Shown here in pieces: positions 22,145 to 33,509 of a DNA stretch of 64,000 bases; position 1 is the first letter of the stretch; each line of letters starts with the position of its first letter. The position numbers and the translations under genes are program-made. Source of the DNA: Epiperipatus broadwayi (lineage: Eukaryota; Onychophora; Udeonychophora; Euonychophora; Peripatidae); assembly GCA_028023455.1 (NCBI GenBank), contig JAQFVV010000030.1, positions 7,396,501 through 7,460,500 on the forward strand. The letters are read 5' to 3'. The notes beneath the pieces are model-generated. The model was not told the DNA's origin. It searched no databases and saw only the letters and a program-made list of their open reading frames with translations.

Positions 22145-22731
22145 ATGTTAAGAATGGTTAAAGTATTCTAGCTGTTTAATGTTGTTATTTTTGTGAGGGT
22201 CGTTAGATATCATGTAAAATCCCTCCTTATATTTAACTACAGGGTATTATTTTTTTATTATTAGTGTTAGAAATGAACCAGAGATTACTTTAAAATAATT
22301 GTAGAGTTTATATTAAAAGATGATGAATAAGAATTATTAGTTGATGTTAGATTTTAAATAGTCTTTTATAAAGGAATAGTAATTTCTTGTTTTTTCCATA
22401 ATCAATTTGATAGATTGTAGGTTAGGATTAGTACAAGTGTGTTTGAAGGCATGGTAGTTTTATATTAATTTAGTAGGGGGTAATATTCTTATGTCATTGG
22501 GATTGCATCTTTAGGGATGTATCCTCAATGTGTAAGTCATTGTACCTTACTGAATGACTCATGCAAAGAGTTTTCATAATTGTATTAATTATTTTAGTCG
22601 AATCATGAGATGAGTATTTAATTTGAATCCTGATTATTTACTGTGAGTATAAGTATTATTATATTTTAATTTAATTAGTTTATTATATTCATTTATTATA
22701 AAACATTGATTTTATTAGATATTATACATTA

Positions 22732-22889
22732 AAACAGGCAAAACACTCCATATAGTAGTGCCACTCAGTGTGAGCCAGAGTAATCAATGGATGCCAGAAG
22801 GCATTGATTACTCTGGCTCACACTGAGTGGCAGTATGTATAGAGTTTTGCCGGTTTTAATAAGAGTTAAATGGTGATCATGTGATGTTT
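22732..22889. mobile_element. D-family fold-back element (D3)
   Basis: Inverted arms (GGCAAAACACTCCATATAGT; ATGTATAGAGTTTTGCCGG) meet at GATGCCAGAAGGCATTGATT. The perfect 13-bp target duplication ATATTATACATTA is at 22719-22731 and 22890-22902. There is no hammerhead segment. Confidence 0.8.
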
Positions 22890-23239
22890 ATATTATACAT
22901 TAGTAATGTATCTTGAGCTAGTCCTAATATTAGTTATCATAATAATCATTATTTATTTAATTTGATTATAGTTTAGTAATGTTATATTGTAATTAGCCGG
23001 AGAGTCATAGTTTCTCTTTAATTGAAGGTATATATCAATCAGGTTTAAAAAATTAAACCTTTCTAGAAAAAGCATTGTAGACAATCCTCCTGATATAAGA
23101 AACAGGATGATATTAAAGAATTCCTTTTTTTAGTTTTAAAAAATGAATTGTTGTTTGCTGACACTAGAGGGCTATTCATTTATATTTAAACAGCTGCAAT
23201 GAGTTAATCTCATAACATTATATATATATAATCAAACTT

Positions 23240-23370
23240 ACCTCAAATTCACAACAAACTGGGTTAACCAAAGGAAATAAATTCTAAAACACAACCAATG
23301 GTTTCATTGCTATAAGCAGATTTTCTTAAGTGTAAAAGATTACAAGATAACAAATTTATAGTAAATATTA
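23240..23370 (-). mobile_element. Penelope-like element 3' region with J motif
   Basis: Downstream of the coding end below, the minus strand has ACACTTAAGAAAATCTGC, TATAGCAATGAAACCATTGG and TTGTG, the same layout as the J motif at 10.93 and 11.35 kb. This places the motif directly 3' of Penelope coding sequence. Confidence 0.5.
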
Positions 23371-23606
23371 CCCACAATTCACACCCCACACATCCTTAAT
23401 ATTAAAAGAACTTTTAAATAAGTTAATGGCTTCAGCATCATACATTTTTAACAATAAAGATTCTTTAATTCTTTTTATTTCATTTCTTTCAAAGAAGACA
23501 GTCTTAGCTCCATCAAAACTAATAGTGTGGCCTGTTTCTTTTTCTTTTTCATGGATATAAAAAACAGTGCTTACTGCTAGCTGAAATCTATATAAAATTT
23601 ACTTGA
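23371..23606 (-). pseudogene. Penelope-like element ORF, C-terminal (GIY-YIG-like) end
   Basis: Minus strand: FYIHEKEKETGHTISFDGAK, then TVFFERNEIKRIKESLLLK and MYDAEAINLFKSSFNIKDVW, ending at TAA (23370-23368). In Penelope-like elements the ORF ends with a GIY-YIG endonuclease whose last part has G-H-x-I-x-F, then R-x-x-x-R-x-x-K-E-(A/S). The glutamate of IKES would be the metal-binding residue. An in-frame stop just upstream and the lack of the reverse transcriptase show 5' truncation. The match to the family is by motif order, so the family name is moderately sure. The ORF end is followed by the J hammerhead-like motif. Confidence 0.6.
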
Positions 23607-23639
23607 AACACCCTGTAGCTAAGGACCTTTCTCCATTTA

Positions 23640-25740
23640 AAGAGTGTATGTGGTTGAAATAATATAGCTATGGGATGTTTCAAATATTATATATATATAA
23701 TAAGCTTTTACATTCCAAATATTCCTTTTTATCATTATATTATTTATTATCATATCTTCATTCACAATTTCCTGTATCTTATTATTCCAAGTAAGTACTA
23801 ACATATCTTTCCACTGGCACCTCCAACTTTCTATTTGTACTATAACCACTACAACAAATTGATGTCAGTACCATATATATTAATATTAGAAAAAAAATTC
23901 TATATAAATTGAATAACTTTAATCTTGTCCCACATGAATACTTTTATTTTACTTATTCTAATGCTTTTTTGTTAGAACTTTTATATAAGTTTTTCATTTT
24001 AACTTTGATACTGATAAATGAATTACTAGGGTAACAGATTTTACATTTTATATAAAGAAGCAACTTGGGTATTAATAATAGGGAAAAAATGACTTGGAGT
24101 CATCATAATTGAATTTGGAGAAAAACAAGCTAAGAAGTGATTATATAAGAAATGTGAGGTATTGAAAAAAGTGACAGTAAGAAAAACTTGATGATACAGA
24201 TCTCAGGACATCTCACTACTAAGCTGAGTTTGAATCAAGTCAAGTGAATCTGGAGAATATTTTCCTGTAAAAATTTAATCAACCCAATTAACCATCCAGC
24301 ATGAAATGGGTATCTAGTTACTGATCATAGGGTAAAGTTAATCTGGATAGAACAAATGAATATTGATGCACTGCCTATAAAGACAAAAATAAACTACTTC
24401 CACTGGTTTTTGTGAAGTCACATTCATAAGAATATTGACCACATAATTTATCTTTATCTTAATGAAAATAGGTAGACATTTTATTGAAGAAATTCAAAAG
24501 AAAAAGATGAATTAAACTGGACATATTCTCAGAGAAATAATAAATATTATATTAGAAAAAACAACAAGCAGTGAAAAAAGAAATAGAATAGAAATAGATA
24601 GTTGCCCTTTAAAAATGGATAGTTGTGCAGAACTAAAAAAAAATAGAAACTTTAATAAAATAATGTGTGGGATCTGATAGGCATGGAAACATTCAACACA
24701 TCACATTATAAAAATACATATTTTCCAGTCTATATTTCTGTACCATGCCAAAAAAGTTGAAACTATTCAACATTTATTTTGTTTTTATAAAGCTAAAGTA
24801 AAAAAAAAATTAAATGAAAAGAATAAATAACAAGTTAAAATATTTTAAAATATAATAAAGTAAAATTATTCCTAAAGAAATATTCAAAAAAAAAAGGAAG
24901 AAAGAAAAGACAAATTTCAAGGATGAATTCTCGTTTTTTCTTCTCACAGTTTTTTTTGTTATTGTTGTTAATTTGCTCTATCTTCTGGATTAATATTGAA
25001 TGAAAAGTTTTTCCTTTGTAATTTCGAAAGCATAAATTGACTTATATATATAAAGAAATCTGCTATTAGAAATTTGAGGTCATATTAAAGTTACACTAGA
25101 ACTTAAAAAAAGTGGACTGTGATGTAAAAAAAAAAGTTATTCTATGGAAAAGTTTACGGTATTTGTAATGCATAGAGTCAATAAATTTATAGCCTGCAAC
25201 CTAAAAGCCTTTCTAGCAAGGTTTTGTTAAAAAAAAATAGATAAAAAAATAAAGAATATTAAAAAAAAAAAGAACAAAAAAAAAGTACATAAATAACTTT
25301 GTAATTTATTTAAATTTTGACTTCAAATAAAAAAAAGTAAAATGAAATTATAATAAGAAACATTATTTTAAGAGATTTACGCACATCCTGTTATTAGAAA
25401 ACTAGTTTGGGGGGAGGGGGGGTTCCTGACAGAGATATTTTAAATGTTTTCTCTGGCTAAGCATTTATCACAAAGCTTGTTGAGCAATTGCCAATGCTCA
25501 TTGTTTATATCTTACAAGCTTAAAAGAATGGGGTCATGTGATCTATGACTATTTTTCATTTTTTTATTTTTTCTTATTTGACACGTTATAAAGAAGAGTA
25601 GAATATATGATTAAATTCAAGGTTTTTATTTTAACCAAATCCAACTTTTTTTTAAATTAAGGAATTATTTCACTACCCTTTAAAAAAGAATAACGTATAT
25701 TAGTTTCTTCTATTATAGGTAAATATTTGAAACCAGGCAC
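23640..25740. other. AT-rich region with a faint LINE relic
   Basis: Around 24500-24600 the plus strand has ELNWTYSQRNNKYYIRK-like residues resembling the W-x-GH-I-x-RR block of LINE C-termini, too decayed to annotate firmly. A G tract lies near 25410-25421. Near 25440-25560 a fragment resembling the end of the F unit (AAGCTTGTTGAGCAATTGCC, GTCATGTGATCTATGACT) can be seen. Confidence 0.35.
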
Positions 25741-25874
25741 TCTTCACAAACCTGGGAGCTTAATTGTAAGTATAGAGGATTTGAACTCAGATTTTCAAGC
25801 ACCCTTCAACTATCCACACTATCTCATACAACTGATACACATGACCACACACATGTAGAAAAGATTAATAATCA

Positions 25875-25916
25875 CCAATATACGTATTTCGTGCTAAACC
25901 AGCACTCATCAGTTGG
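25875..25916 (-). ncRNA. Hammerhead ribozyme, canonical core (A2 left)
   Basis: Minus strand: CCAA (helix I), CTGATGA, GTGCT-GGTTT-AGCAC (helix II, five perfect pairs), GAAA, then TACGTATA and TTGG. Helix I ACCAA/TTGGT has five pairs. The predicted site is after AUA. Helix III ATACGTAT is a perfect 8-nt palindrome: two copies could pair as a dimer, whereas in cis only a two-pair hairpin can form. Confidence 0.7.
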
Positions 25917-26138
25917 TCCAGACTAACATCTCTCACACATATATATATAATCAATGCTCAGCTTATATTAAGATAGCAAATCTTCATACTTTAATGGACA
26001 GGCTTCAATCCACTACATGGATGGCTAAAAAGTTGGAGTTTGTAGTGGATTGAAGCCTGTCCATTAAAGTATGAAGATTTGCTATCTTATATTAACTGAG
26101 CATTGATTATATATATGTGTGAGAGATGTTAGTCTGGG

Positions 26139-26180
26139 CCAACTGATGAGTGCTGGTTTAGCACAAAATACGTCTATTGG
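26139..26180 (+). ncRNA. Hammerhead motif with damaged core (A2 right)
   Basis: CCAA, CTGATGA (26143-26149), intact helix II, but GAAA is AAAA and the helix III region is TACGTCTA. It is probably inactive. Confidence 0.6.
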
Positions 26181-26799
26181 TGATTATTAGGGGAAGGAAA
26201 AGAATTGTAGTGTCACAATATATATTTCAATGATTTTGTTTTGTACCACCAATTAGGCAGTGGATTGTTCCTGTCTGTTGGTAAAATTTATTAATGATCA
26301 TGGGGAAGATGTTCATTCCTTTCCATCATGATTCATTATTTTCTATATCTTGTGACAGATGTAAATTCCTATCCGCATGATTATTATGCTAACAATCACA
26401 TTTTGCATTGGTCACATCAGTATAGCAGTAAGCTAGCATTTGTTTAACATGAAATTTTGGACTAAGGTTAAAAAGTATTGGGTCAATTATATGCGTAATC
26501 TATGTAGTGTATTTACGCTTAGTAAATATTAAAATTGTATTAAATCTTAAATGTATTCATCTGTGCATATAATTTAAATCAAATATATTCACTAGTTAAT
26601 TTAATTTTCAGATTTTTTTCTTTTAATGTGTTTGTGCATTATAATAAAATGTTTAATTAAATTTTTGGCAGTACCTTATTTTATATTTTTTATTAATAAT
26701 ATTTTAATTAAGAATTAGAAATTTGAAATATATAGTGTGATATTTTAAGTTCAGCTTCTCCCTGAGCTAGTGACAGGGGCTTTCAGTTTGATAAAAGCT

Positions 26800-27300
26800 A
26801 AACCTCACCTGTATGTATCAGTTGTCTTTGTAAATTCTCTGATGTAATGTGATGTACTGTGACTTCTCCTTGTACAGAGTCAGGAATCTCTCAGCAACTA
26901 TGCCCAGAGAAACCTGTCAGCCACTTTAACTTCCCTTTCCATTTCCCACCCTAAGTTTTCCCATATTCTGCTCCATCCCATTTCCATGACATAATCTTTG
27001 TCAATTCCATGGCCTTTATATCTAAATACTTCTTATCTTTTTCCAAACTCAGCATAAAAACCAGTAACCTACTTTCTGTATAATGACTTTTATATTTATT
27101 CTTCCACAACTTCATTATTTAAACCTTTCTGCTTTCAGGCATTTACATTCAATTAACAGATGCCTAATATTTTCTATGCCTTCCTTACACAACTTGAAGA
27201 CTAAGTCACCCACATTTTTTCATTTATGTGTATATTCCCTGGGTTCGAATAGACTAGTGGCACCCTGGTATGACAGACAGGTTTGTGAAGTTCCCTCTTG
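26800..27300 (-). pseudogene. LINE C-terminal relic
   Basis: Minus strand: FKLCKEGIENIRHLLIECKC followed by LKAERFK, a C-x-x-C-(8)-H-x-x-x-x-C knuckle typical of LINE reverse-transcriptase C-termini. There are stops on both sides. Residues SGKWKGKLKWLTGFSGHSC-like in the distal part (about 26880-26950) remain less AT-rich than the surroundings. The lineage is not determined. Confidence 0.4.
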
Positions 27301-27367
27301 ACCATTATAATATGTAATGAAAACAATCATTAAGTGAAAATATATAATGTCAAATAAATTGTGTAAA

Positions 27368-28018
27368 TAGTAATGCTATTCTAATAAATAAGACACACTC
27401 CCTCAGGTCATCTAATAATGGCAATCACCTTCAAATTGGCTCTCTTTTATATATTAAAATAACAAATCAAATACTTCTGTTATTATAAAAATAAATTACT
27501 TAAAAATAATATCAAGGCTGTATAAAAATTGTAATGAAAGACTAATAAGGATTTTTATACAGCATTGATAAGCTCAGATGAGTTGAAAGTGCTTGGCAAT
27601 AGTGCTTTATATTATTTTTAAGTTTCTCTGTTTATATAATAGTCGTATTATTATAGTGTTTTATATATTAAAAAGATTGTTCTGATGACAGAGGAAGAGC
27701 ATCTTATTTATTAGAATAGCCTCACATTTAGATAACATATTTAACATTATATATTTTTATTTAGTGATTGCTTTCATTACATACTTATCATTTAAAGGTT
27801 TGTTACAAAGTTTAAAAAGAAAATAATTAATCTCTTTGCTTTGTTATATAAAAATCAATCTGTTAATAAATAATTCACAATAAACAATGAGCATGATTTA
27901 TTTTTCACACTTCCTTCTGTAATTGTTCATGAAGGTGGCTTCCATCTTCTTATTACTGTACTATCGGATGATTAGAGGGAGTGTATGTCATTTATTAGAA
28001 TAGCATTACTCTTTAGAT
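27368..28018. mobile_element. Non-coding element with subterminal inverted repeats
   Basis: GCTATTCTAATAAATAAGAC near 27372 and its inverted form TTATTAGAATAGC near 28000 bound a 650-bp AT-rich segment. A further TTATTTATTAGAATAGC copy sits at 27704-27720. ACTCCCTC and GAGGGAGT are also inverted. No transposase. Confidence 0.4.
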
Positions 28019-28369
28019 GATCTTTTTAATATTATATATATTTATATAGGTACTGTGTATGATATTTTTAATTTTTTACATCCCATTTTGCCATATCAGA
28101 AACTTCTAACTTTTCAGTAAACTATTTGTAATAATTACATTAAGTAAACTATTTGTTTCTTTTATGTTTTCATTACTTTCTTTTTAAGCATAAACTTCAT
28201 TTCAATATCTAAATCACTATTAAACAAATGTTCATTATTTTCATAAAAATATTTTATAATTCAATTTCAAACCTCATTTGAAATTTTTCAAAGCTTCAAT
28301 ATTATTTTTCAAAAAGATATACTGGTATCTTGTGGTAGTATAAATAAAAAAATTTTTTTTTTACCATAG

Positions 28370-28544
28370 GATGTATAGAAAACGTTGGCCTGGGAAGCAT
28401 TATATTCATATGCATTCAGAGAAAAGCAGCACCATCAAACGATCGGGTGCTGCAAATGTACCAGTACCAATCAATAAATATGCTTCTGTCAACATTTTGA
28501 CACAAAATATCAAAATCAGTCTGTATCTTTCTAATTATATGTGA
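28370..28544 (+). CDS. Candidate 3'-terminal exon of an unrecognised host gene
   Basis: A strong acceptor (a T-rich tract of about 11 bases, then ACCATAG, ending at 28369) is followed by an open frame. It reads MYRKRWPGKHYIHMHSEKSS, then TIKRSGAANVPVPINKYASV and NILTQNIKISLYLSNYM, with a TGA stop at 28542-28544. Base composition is much less AT-rich than the flanks and the residues are not the K/N/I/F/Y mix of random AT-rich frames, which argues for coding. An AATAAA follows near 28822. I do not recognise the protein and see no domain. Earlier exons on the plus strand were not identified. It could also be a fragment of an unrecognised transposon or a processed pseudogene. Confidence 0.35.
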
Positions 28545-28821
28545 AAACTCTAAGGCATTACAAATTATTGATGATAATTCTAACATCCATAATTTATTGT
28601 AAAACAGTTTGGTGAGTCATCGAAAGTAATAGTAAAGTTTAAATCCACATTACTAATAGAATGAGAAACTCTACAAAAACAATAGCTTGCTTTTTTCCTA
28701 ATGACACCTGTCTGTAAGCATTTTCTAATAACACTGAACATGAGCAGAAAAAGCTACCATTACAGCATTGACAAGAGATATATTTATCATTACTATGTAA
28801 TATGATTATCACAAAAGACCA

Positions 28822-29740
28822 TAATAAATTACATTTTTAATCAAATATAATTTAATAAAAATTATTTAATATAGAACTCAATAATCCACTCAGTAACAGA
28901 GACAGACATTAGAGTCCTCAATTTAAAAATAATAACAAAACAGCCATCAAATTATTATTTTTACATATCTGTTTGTGTTATTTTACTTATAAATATTCTT
29001 TCATGCTATATATATATAGTTCTTTGTCAGCATAAAATCAGGATCTATAAAAGATGTGCAATAATTCAAATTCAGAAAATAATTATCAGAAAAAATATGC
29101 GAGGGGGGGGGGAGTTAAATACAATCTGAAATTATATTTTCAATGTAATATTATTACTAATAATGACCTGGGCCAACTGACGAGTGCCAGTTCAGCACAA
29201 AATGCATTTTGGGGGTCATTTGTCTTTTATTGTATCTTTATTTATATGAATTTGAAAAGAATGGGGAAGTGTGGAGGTGTTTATTTTATCTATAAAGATA
29301 TTACATACGGGACAGAGAAAGGTGAATAACTCTGTGTGTGTAAATTTAAAAAAATCAGATATATTAATCTTTAACTGAGGTTTAAAGTTTATATCTGTGC
29401 TAGAGATAATCTCTAGTTTCGAAAATGATTAGTATTAATCATTATTGTATTTATCTTAAATGGATGGCGTCAAAGTAGTGAGTGGAGGGAATTTGACAAT
29501 GGTAAATGAAAATGTAACAATTTAAATCAAAATACAATAAGTAGATAAATATTTAGGTATATAATTATCCTACCAATTTCAATTATTTTATAATTAAAAT
29601 ATATAAGATTGAAATAATTTATTTGCCAGATTCCATTGCGACTCTTTCACAGATGACTGTGAGCTAAAAATGCTTAGAACTGTGTCCAAGGTACTACGGC
29701 TGAGATTTAAATATTAAACTTACGTCTGGATTATTGATAT
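28822..29740. other. AT-rich region with a degraded A-family motif and a G tract
   Basis: 29173-29212 (plus) has CCAA, CTGACGA, GTGCC-AGTTC-AGCAC and AAAA instead of GAAA, a mutated A-family hammerhead. A G tract lies at 29103-29112. No gene is visible. Confidence 0.4.
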
Positions 29741-29799
29741 GAGTTAATATGAATCTTTTTTTTATATTTAATATTATGTATTTTAAATTTAGAGAATTT

Positions 29800-31575
29800 A
29801 TGAAGAAAAGAAAGAATATGAAGATATACAAAAATGATGCATTAAAAATGATTGAATATCTCTAATTTTGTAAAATGGTGTGGAAAAGAGTTGAAAATGA
29901 TATAAGAAAGTATAATTGTGAAATAGCAAGGAAAGCTGTAGAAGAGAATAAAAGTCTCAAGAGAGTAAAACCACATTTTGGTATTGGCAGGAAATTTATA
30001 TCTGCAATAAGAAAAAAAGATGGAATTATTATTAAAAAGAGAGGTGGGTAGAAGACTTTTATCAAGAATTTTATAGTAATAAAGAACAAGTACCTCCTAT
30101 ATCTATTAGATCTTCAGAATTACCCAGAGTTTTAAATGAAGAAGTGAGACATGCAATTAAATGTATGAAGAAAAGCTTCTCCAGGTAATGATGAAATTAT
30201 AATTGATATATTAAAAGAAGCAGGTGAAGAAATATAATTTTTTTTGGCAAAGTTATATATCAAATGTGTAAATGATAAAGATGTACCAGATGATTGGAAG
30301 AATGCAGTATTAATATCAACATTTAAAAAAGGTGATAAAGAATATATTAGATATTACAGACCCATCAGCCTTTTATCAGTTTTATATAAAATTTTTACCA
30401 AGATAATTACAACTCTTCTATAGAGAACACTGGATTTCCACCAACCAAGAAAACAAGCTGGATTTAAAAGTGGTTTTAGTATAATAGATTATATCCAGAT
30501 ATTGAGAGAAGTTATAGAAAGGACAAATGAATATGAGTTGCCATTATGCTTTGGATTTGTAGATTATGAAAAGGCATTTGATGCTATAAACATTTCTTCA
30601 GTGATTAAAGCATAAGGATATTGTGATATTTTAAAGAATATTTATAAAAATGCAACAGCAACAATTACATTACATAATGCTACTGGGAAAGTCAACATTG
30701 AGAAGGGTGTAAGACAGGGTGACTCTATATCTCCAATACTTCTTACAGCAGTGCTGCAAGAAGTATTTTGTGGATTAAAATAGGAAGCTAAAGGAGTGAA
30801 AGTAAATGGAGATTATTTAAGTCATTTAGATTTTGCAGATGATGTAATTGTTTTTGCAAATAATGATTTAGAGCTACCGGAAATGTTGCAGGAGTTATCA
30901 GATGAAAGTAGGAAAGTAGGACTAAAGATAATTTTCTCAAAGTATAAAAATTAAGATTGATTATGATGAGTTAGAAGAAGTTAACAGTTACAAATACCTT
31001 GGCCAGATTATTAATACAGATGGAAACATAATGGATGAAATTAATCACAGAATTAAACTTAATTGGAGTGCTTTTGGTAGAAATAACTAGATACTAAAAG
31101 GAAATATGCCTATGTGTTTGAAAAGGAAGTTTTTTAATAAATGTGTTTTACCAGTTCTTACTTATGGATCTGAGACTTGGACACTTAATAGAAGAGCAAT
31201 ACAGAGACTTCAGACCACTCAAAGAAGTATGGAGAGATGCATGTTGGAAGTAACAAGAAGAGATCGAAAATGCAATATATGGGTAAGAGAACAAACAGGG
31301 GTTTCTGACCTCATTGAAAAAATTAAAAGACTGAAGTGGAGTTGGGCTGGGCATATTGCTAGAAGAGATTATAATAGATCGACAACTGAAATCTTAAACT
31401 GGATTCCAAGATATTGTAAAAGACCCAGAAAGAGACCACATGTGAGATGGATGGATGAAATAAGAAAGTGTGGAGGGGTGATGTAGAGAAGAGAAGCTAA
31501 AGATAGGAGATGGATTGAACTTGGAGAGACCTTCATCCTGTAGTGTATTGATAATGGTTGATGATGATGATCTTA
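29800..31575 (+). pseudogene. RTE-like LINE, longest copy (copy 3)
   Basis: This is the most complete copy of the LINE. It reads, over several frames: WVEDFYQEFYSNKEQVPPIS (about 30047), SPGNDEIIIDILKEAGEE, DVPDDWKNAVLISTFKKGD and YYRPISLLSVLYKIFTKIIT. Then QPRKQAGFKSGFSIIDYIQI, LCFGFVDYEKAFDAINIS, KGVRQGDSISPILLTAVLQE and LDFADDVIVFANND, with the catalytic FADD. After about 30,930 a deletion removes part of the KINVKKTKVMFNGF region. The C-terminal block (31106-31486) has VLPVLTYGSETWTLNRRAIQ, WSWAGHIARRDYNR and RKRPHVRWMDEI. It ends GATAATGGTTGATGATGATG. Many stops (for example at 30421 and 30781) show it is inactive. The plus-strand product would copy RNA into DNA at the target site. No endonuclease domain is seen, so it is 5'-truncated. 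Confidence 0.88.
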
Positions 31576-31589
31576 AATTTATTGCCGAA

Positions 31590-32355
31590 TGGCAATTTGG
31601 GGTAAATAAATAATAGAGTACTACAATAGGATAACATGATCATCATCAGTTATAATTTGTCATTACTTTGATGTAATTTATTCTAGTGTTTCAAATTTGG
31701 AGATGATAAAGCATTACTATGATATATGTTAGTTTTCCAATGACAACTATTTTTTGGTGTGACTCTTTTACGAGTAGAGAGTCACTAAACTACTATTCTA
31801 ATAGGTAATTTAACACAAGTATCTACAAACGAACAGGCATATATGTATATTGTAAATTACAGACGGATAGTCAATACATATGTTAAGACATCTGCAGAAA
31901 AAGATTATTATTCTTAATAAAAAAAAAATGTGAATGAAAAATAAACATTTGATCATTATCAGCGATTCATAATTCTTAGAAAACTATTACAATACCACGT
32001 GCCAAATATTCATTATTTCTTTACTTCTATTATAAAATCAACGTACATCATTATTTAAAAAGAGCTATGATAAACACACACGTAGATATGTACGTATTTA
32101 AAGAAACATACACATGTAATTAAAAAAAATTTTTTTAACGATAATAAGTAAATTTAGATTATTTTGCCTATAATTATAAAATAATACATTGTATTAATGA
32201 TATGTTAAATTAATTTATAATTCAAAAGTTTATAATTACAAAATTACAAAGCTGGTTAAAGTATAAACTTCTGGGTAAAAAGGATTAAAATACCAAGTCT
32301 TTCCTATTTTGCATATATCAATAATCAATAGAGAGGAAAGAAGATAATAATAATA
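31590..32355. other. AT-rich region without recognised features
   Basis: No open frame of non-random composition and no repeat family match was noticed. Confidence 0.5.
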
Positions 32356-32359
32356 ATAA

Positions 32360-32500
32360 AAATTTTCCATTGACGTGATTGGCTACCAATCAGCAGGTGC
32401 AAATAGATTTATCAGCTCCATAAAATATTAACGCCTGTATAGGTTAGTTGAAGCACAGGTGCACCATAGAGAGGAACAATGAATGAGTCATGTAAAATTA
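32360..32500 (+). promoter_or_regulatory. Possible promoter-like segment
   Basis: This short, less AT-rich island has TGACGTGATTGG near 32371 and ACCAATCAG near 32385, so CCAAT-type boxes occur in both orientations beside a CRE-like TGACGT. CATAAAATATT follows near 32420. An ATG at 32479 starts MNESCKINTMLCHFIFAFIL, which resembles a weak signal peptide, but the frame then runs into ordinary AT-rich sequence. It could be a promoter with a first exon or chance. No downstream exon was found, and the D4 element begins 330 bp away. Confidence 0.15.
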
Positions 32501-32816
32501 ATACTATGTTATGCCATTTTATTTTTGCTTTTATTTTAAATCAAGTGAATCAGACAAAATACTTATATTTATATTTGGTTTTAAATAATTTATTAACCAT
32601 AAATATAGTTTACTATATATTTCGGTGTGCATAAATTCATGTTGTTTTTTTTATTATCTGAAAGGATGCAGATTTATTTGTATGTGTGTTTATTTTCAGA
32701 AAAGATTATAACTCAAAGTTTACAATATATTTTGGTTGGCACATATTATGTGTATGTATTTATCTTCTTATTAATTTCCTTCAGTTTTTTTTTTTTAATT
32801 GTAACTTATTTATCAC

Positions 32817-33348
32817 AGGCAAAACTCCCTATAGGTATTGCCACACACAGCAAGCTAGAGTAATCAATGGATGCCAGAAGGCTTGTGCATAAAATCCCTA
32901 TATAGTGCCTACTCATCCAATATCTCCCAGACTAGTTTCTGGCTTATGGCCTTCGTCAGTGAAAGCCTTGGATCTGAGAGCACTGCACCTAGATCTTAGG
33001 ATCTAATGCAACCCTCCAGCAGCCACCTTTTATCTCCATTTGAGTCTTAACCTGAAAACATCTTAATATTTTCAATTCAAGCCCATTAGCTTATATAGTC
33101 ACATGGGTCTGAACTCAGTTCAACACCATACATTTTGGTGTCTTTGGTTCTTTAATAACCATAACCACTACTATCCTATTAGGCAGGATTGGTTTTAAGC
33201 CAATAAACATTACATGACCACCACTTCTTATGCTTGTCTATAACTGTTTTAAAACAGGCAAAACTCAATATACATATTGCCACACACAGCAAGCTAGAGT
33301 TATACACAAGCATAAGAAGTGGTGGTCATGTGATGTTTATTGGTTTAA
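32817..33348. mobile_element. D-family element, long copy with hammerhead-like motif (D4)
   Basis: It starts AGGCAAAACTCCCTATAGG and ends GTCATGTGATGTTTATTGGTTTA (in part). It is bounded by AACTTATTTATCAC (32803-32816) and AACTTATTTACCAC (33349-33362), one mismatch in 14. It shows the longest D unit, including TTTGGTTCTTTAATAACC near 33142 and a second, inverted end at 33255-33348. The minus-strand hammerhead-like motif is at 32926-32966. Confidence 0.7.
32926..32966 (-). ncRNA. Hammerhead-like motif (D4)
   Basis: Minus strand: TTTCA, CTGACGA, AGGCCATAAGCCA, GAAA, CTAG, TC, TGGGA. GGC/GCC helix II with an A-A closing mismatch; GTC site kept. Confidence 0.4.
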
Positions 33349-33509
33349 AACTTATTTACCACTATATAAGTCAAAATGATAAATACAAATAAAAGTAATG
33401 AAAATATTACTGTATATACTATGAAATTGACAAAATTCATCAGAGACTTTTTAAAACAATGCAAGGCAAACTAAAAAATGTATATATGTATGGGATATGG
33501 TCATCTGGA

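Larger units (their letters stand above)
25750..26195. mobile_element. A-family head-to-head pair with two hammerhead motifs (A2)
   Basis: Two A copies face each other. The left (minus-strand motif 25875-25916) and right (plus-strand motif 26139-26180) arms are complementary over about 150 bp around a centre near 26025. AAAGTATGAAGATTTGCTAT is shared by both arms. The left arm continues into the GAACTCAGATTTTCAAGCAC block at 25771. Confidence 0.7.

Noticed and set aside
26143-26180. Active hammerhead in the right A2 arm
   Set aside because: GAAA has become AAAA, losing the essential G.
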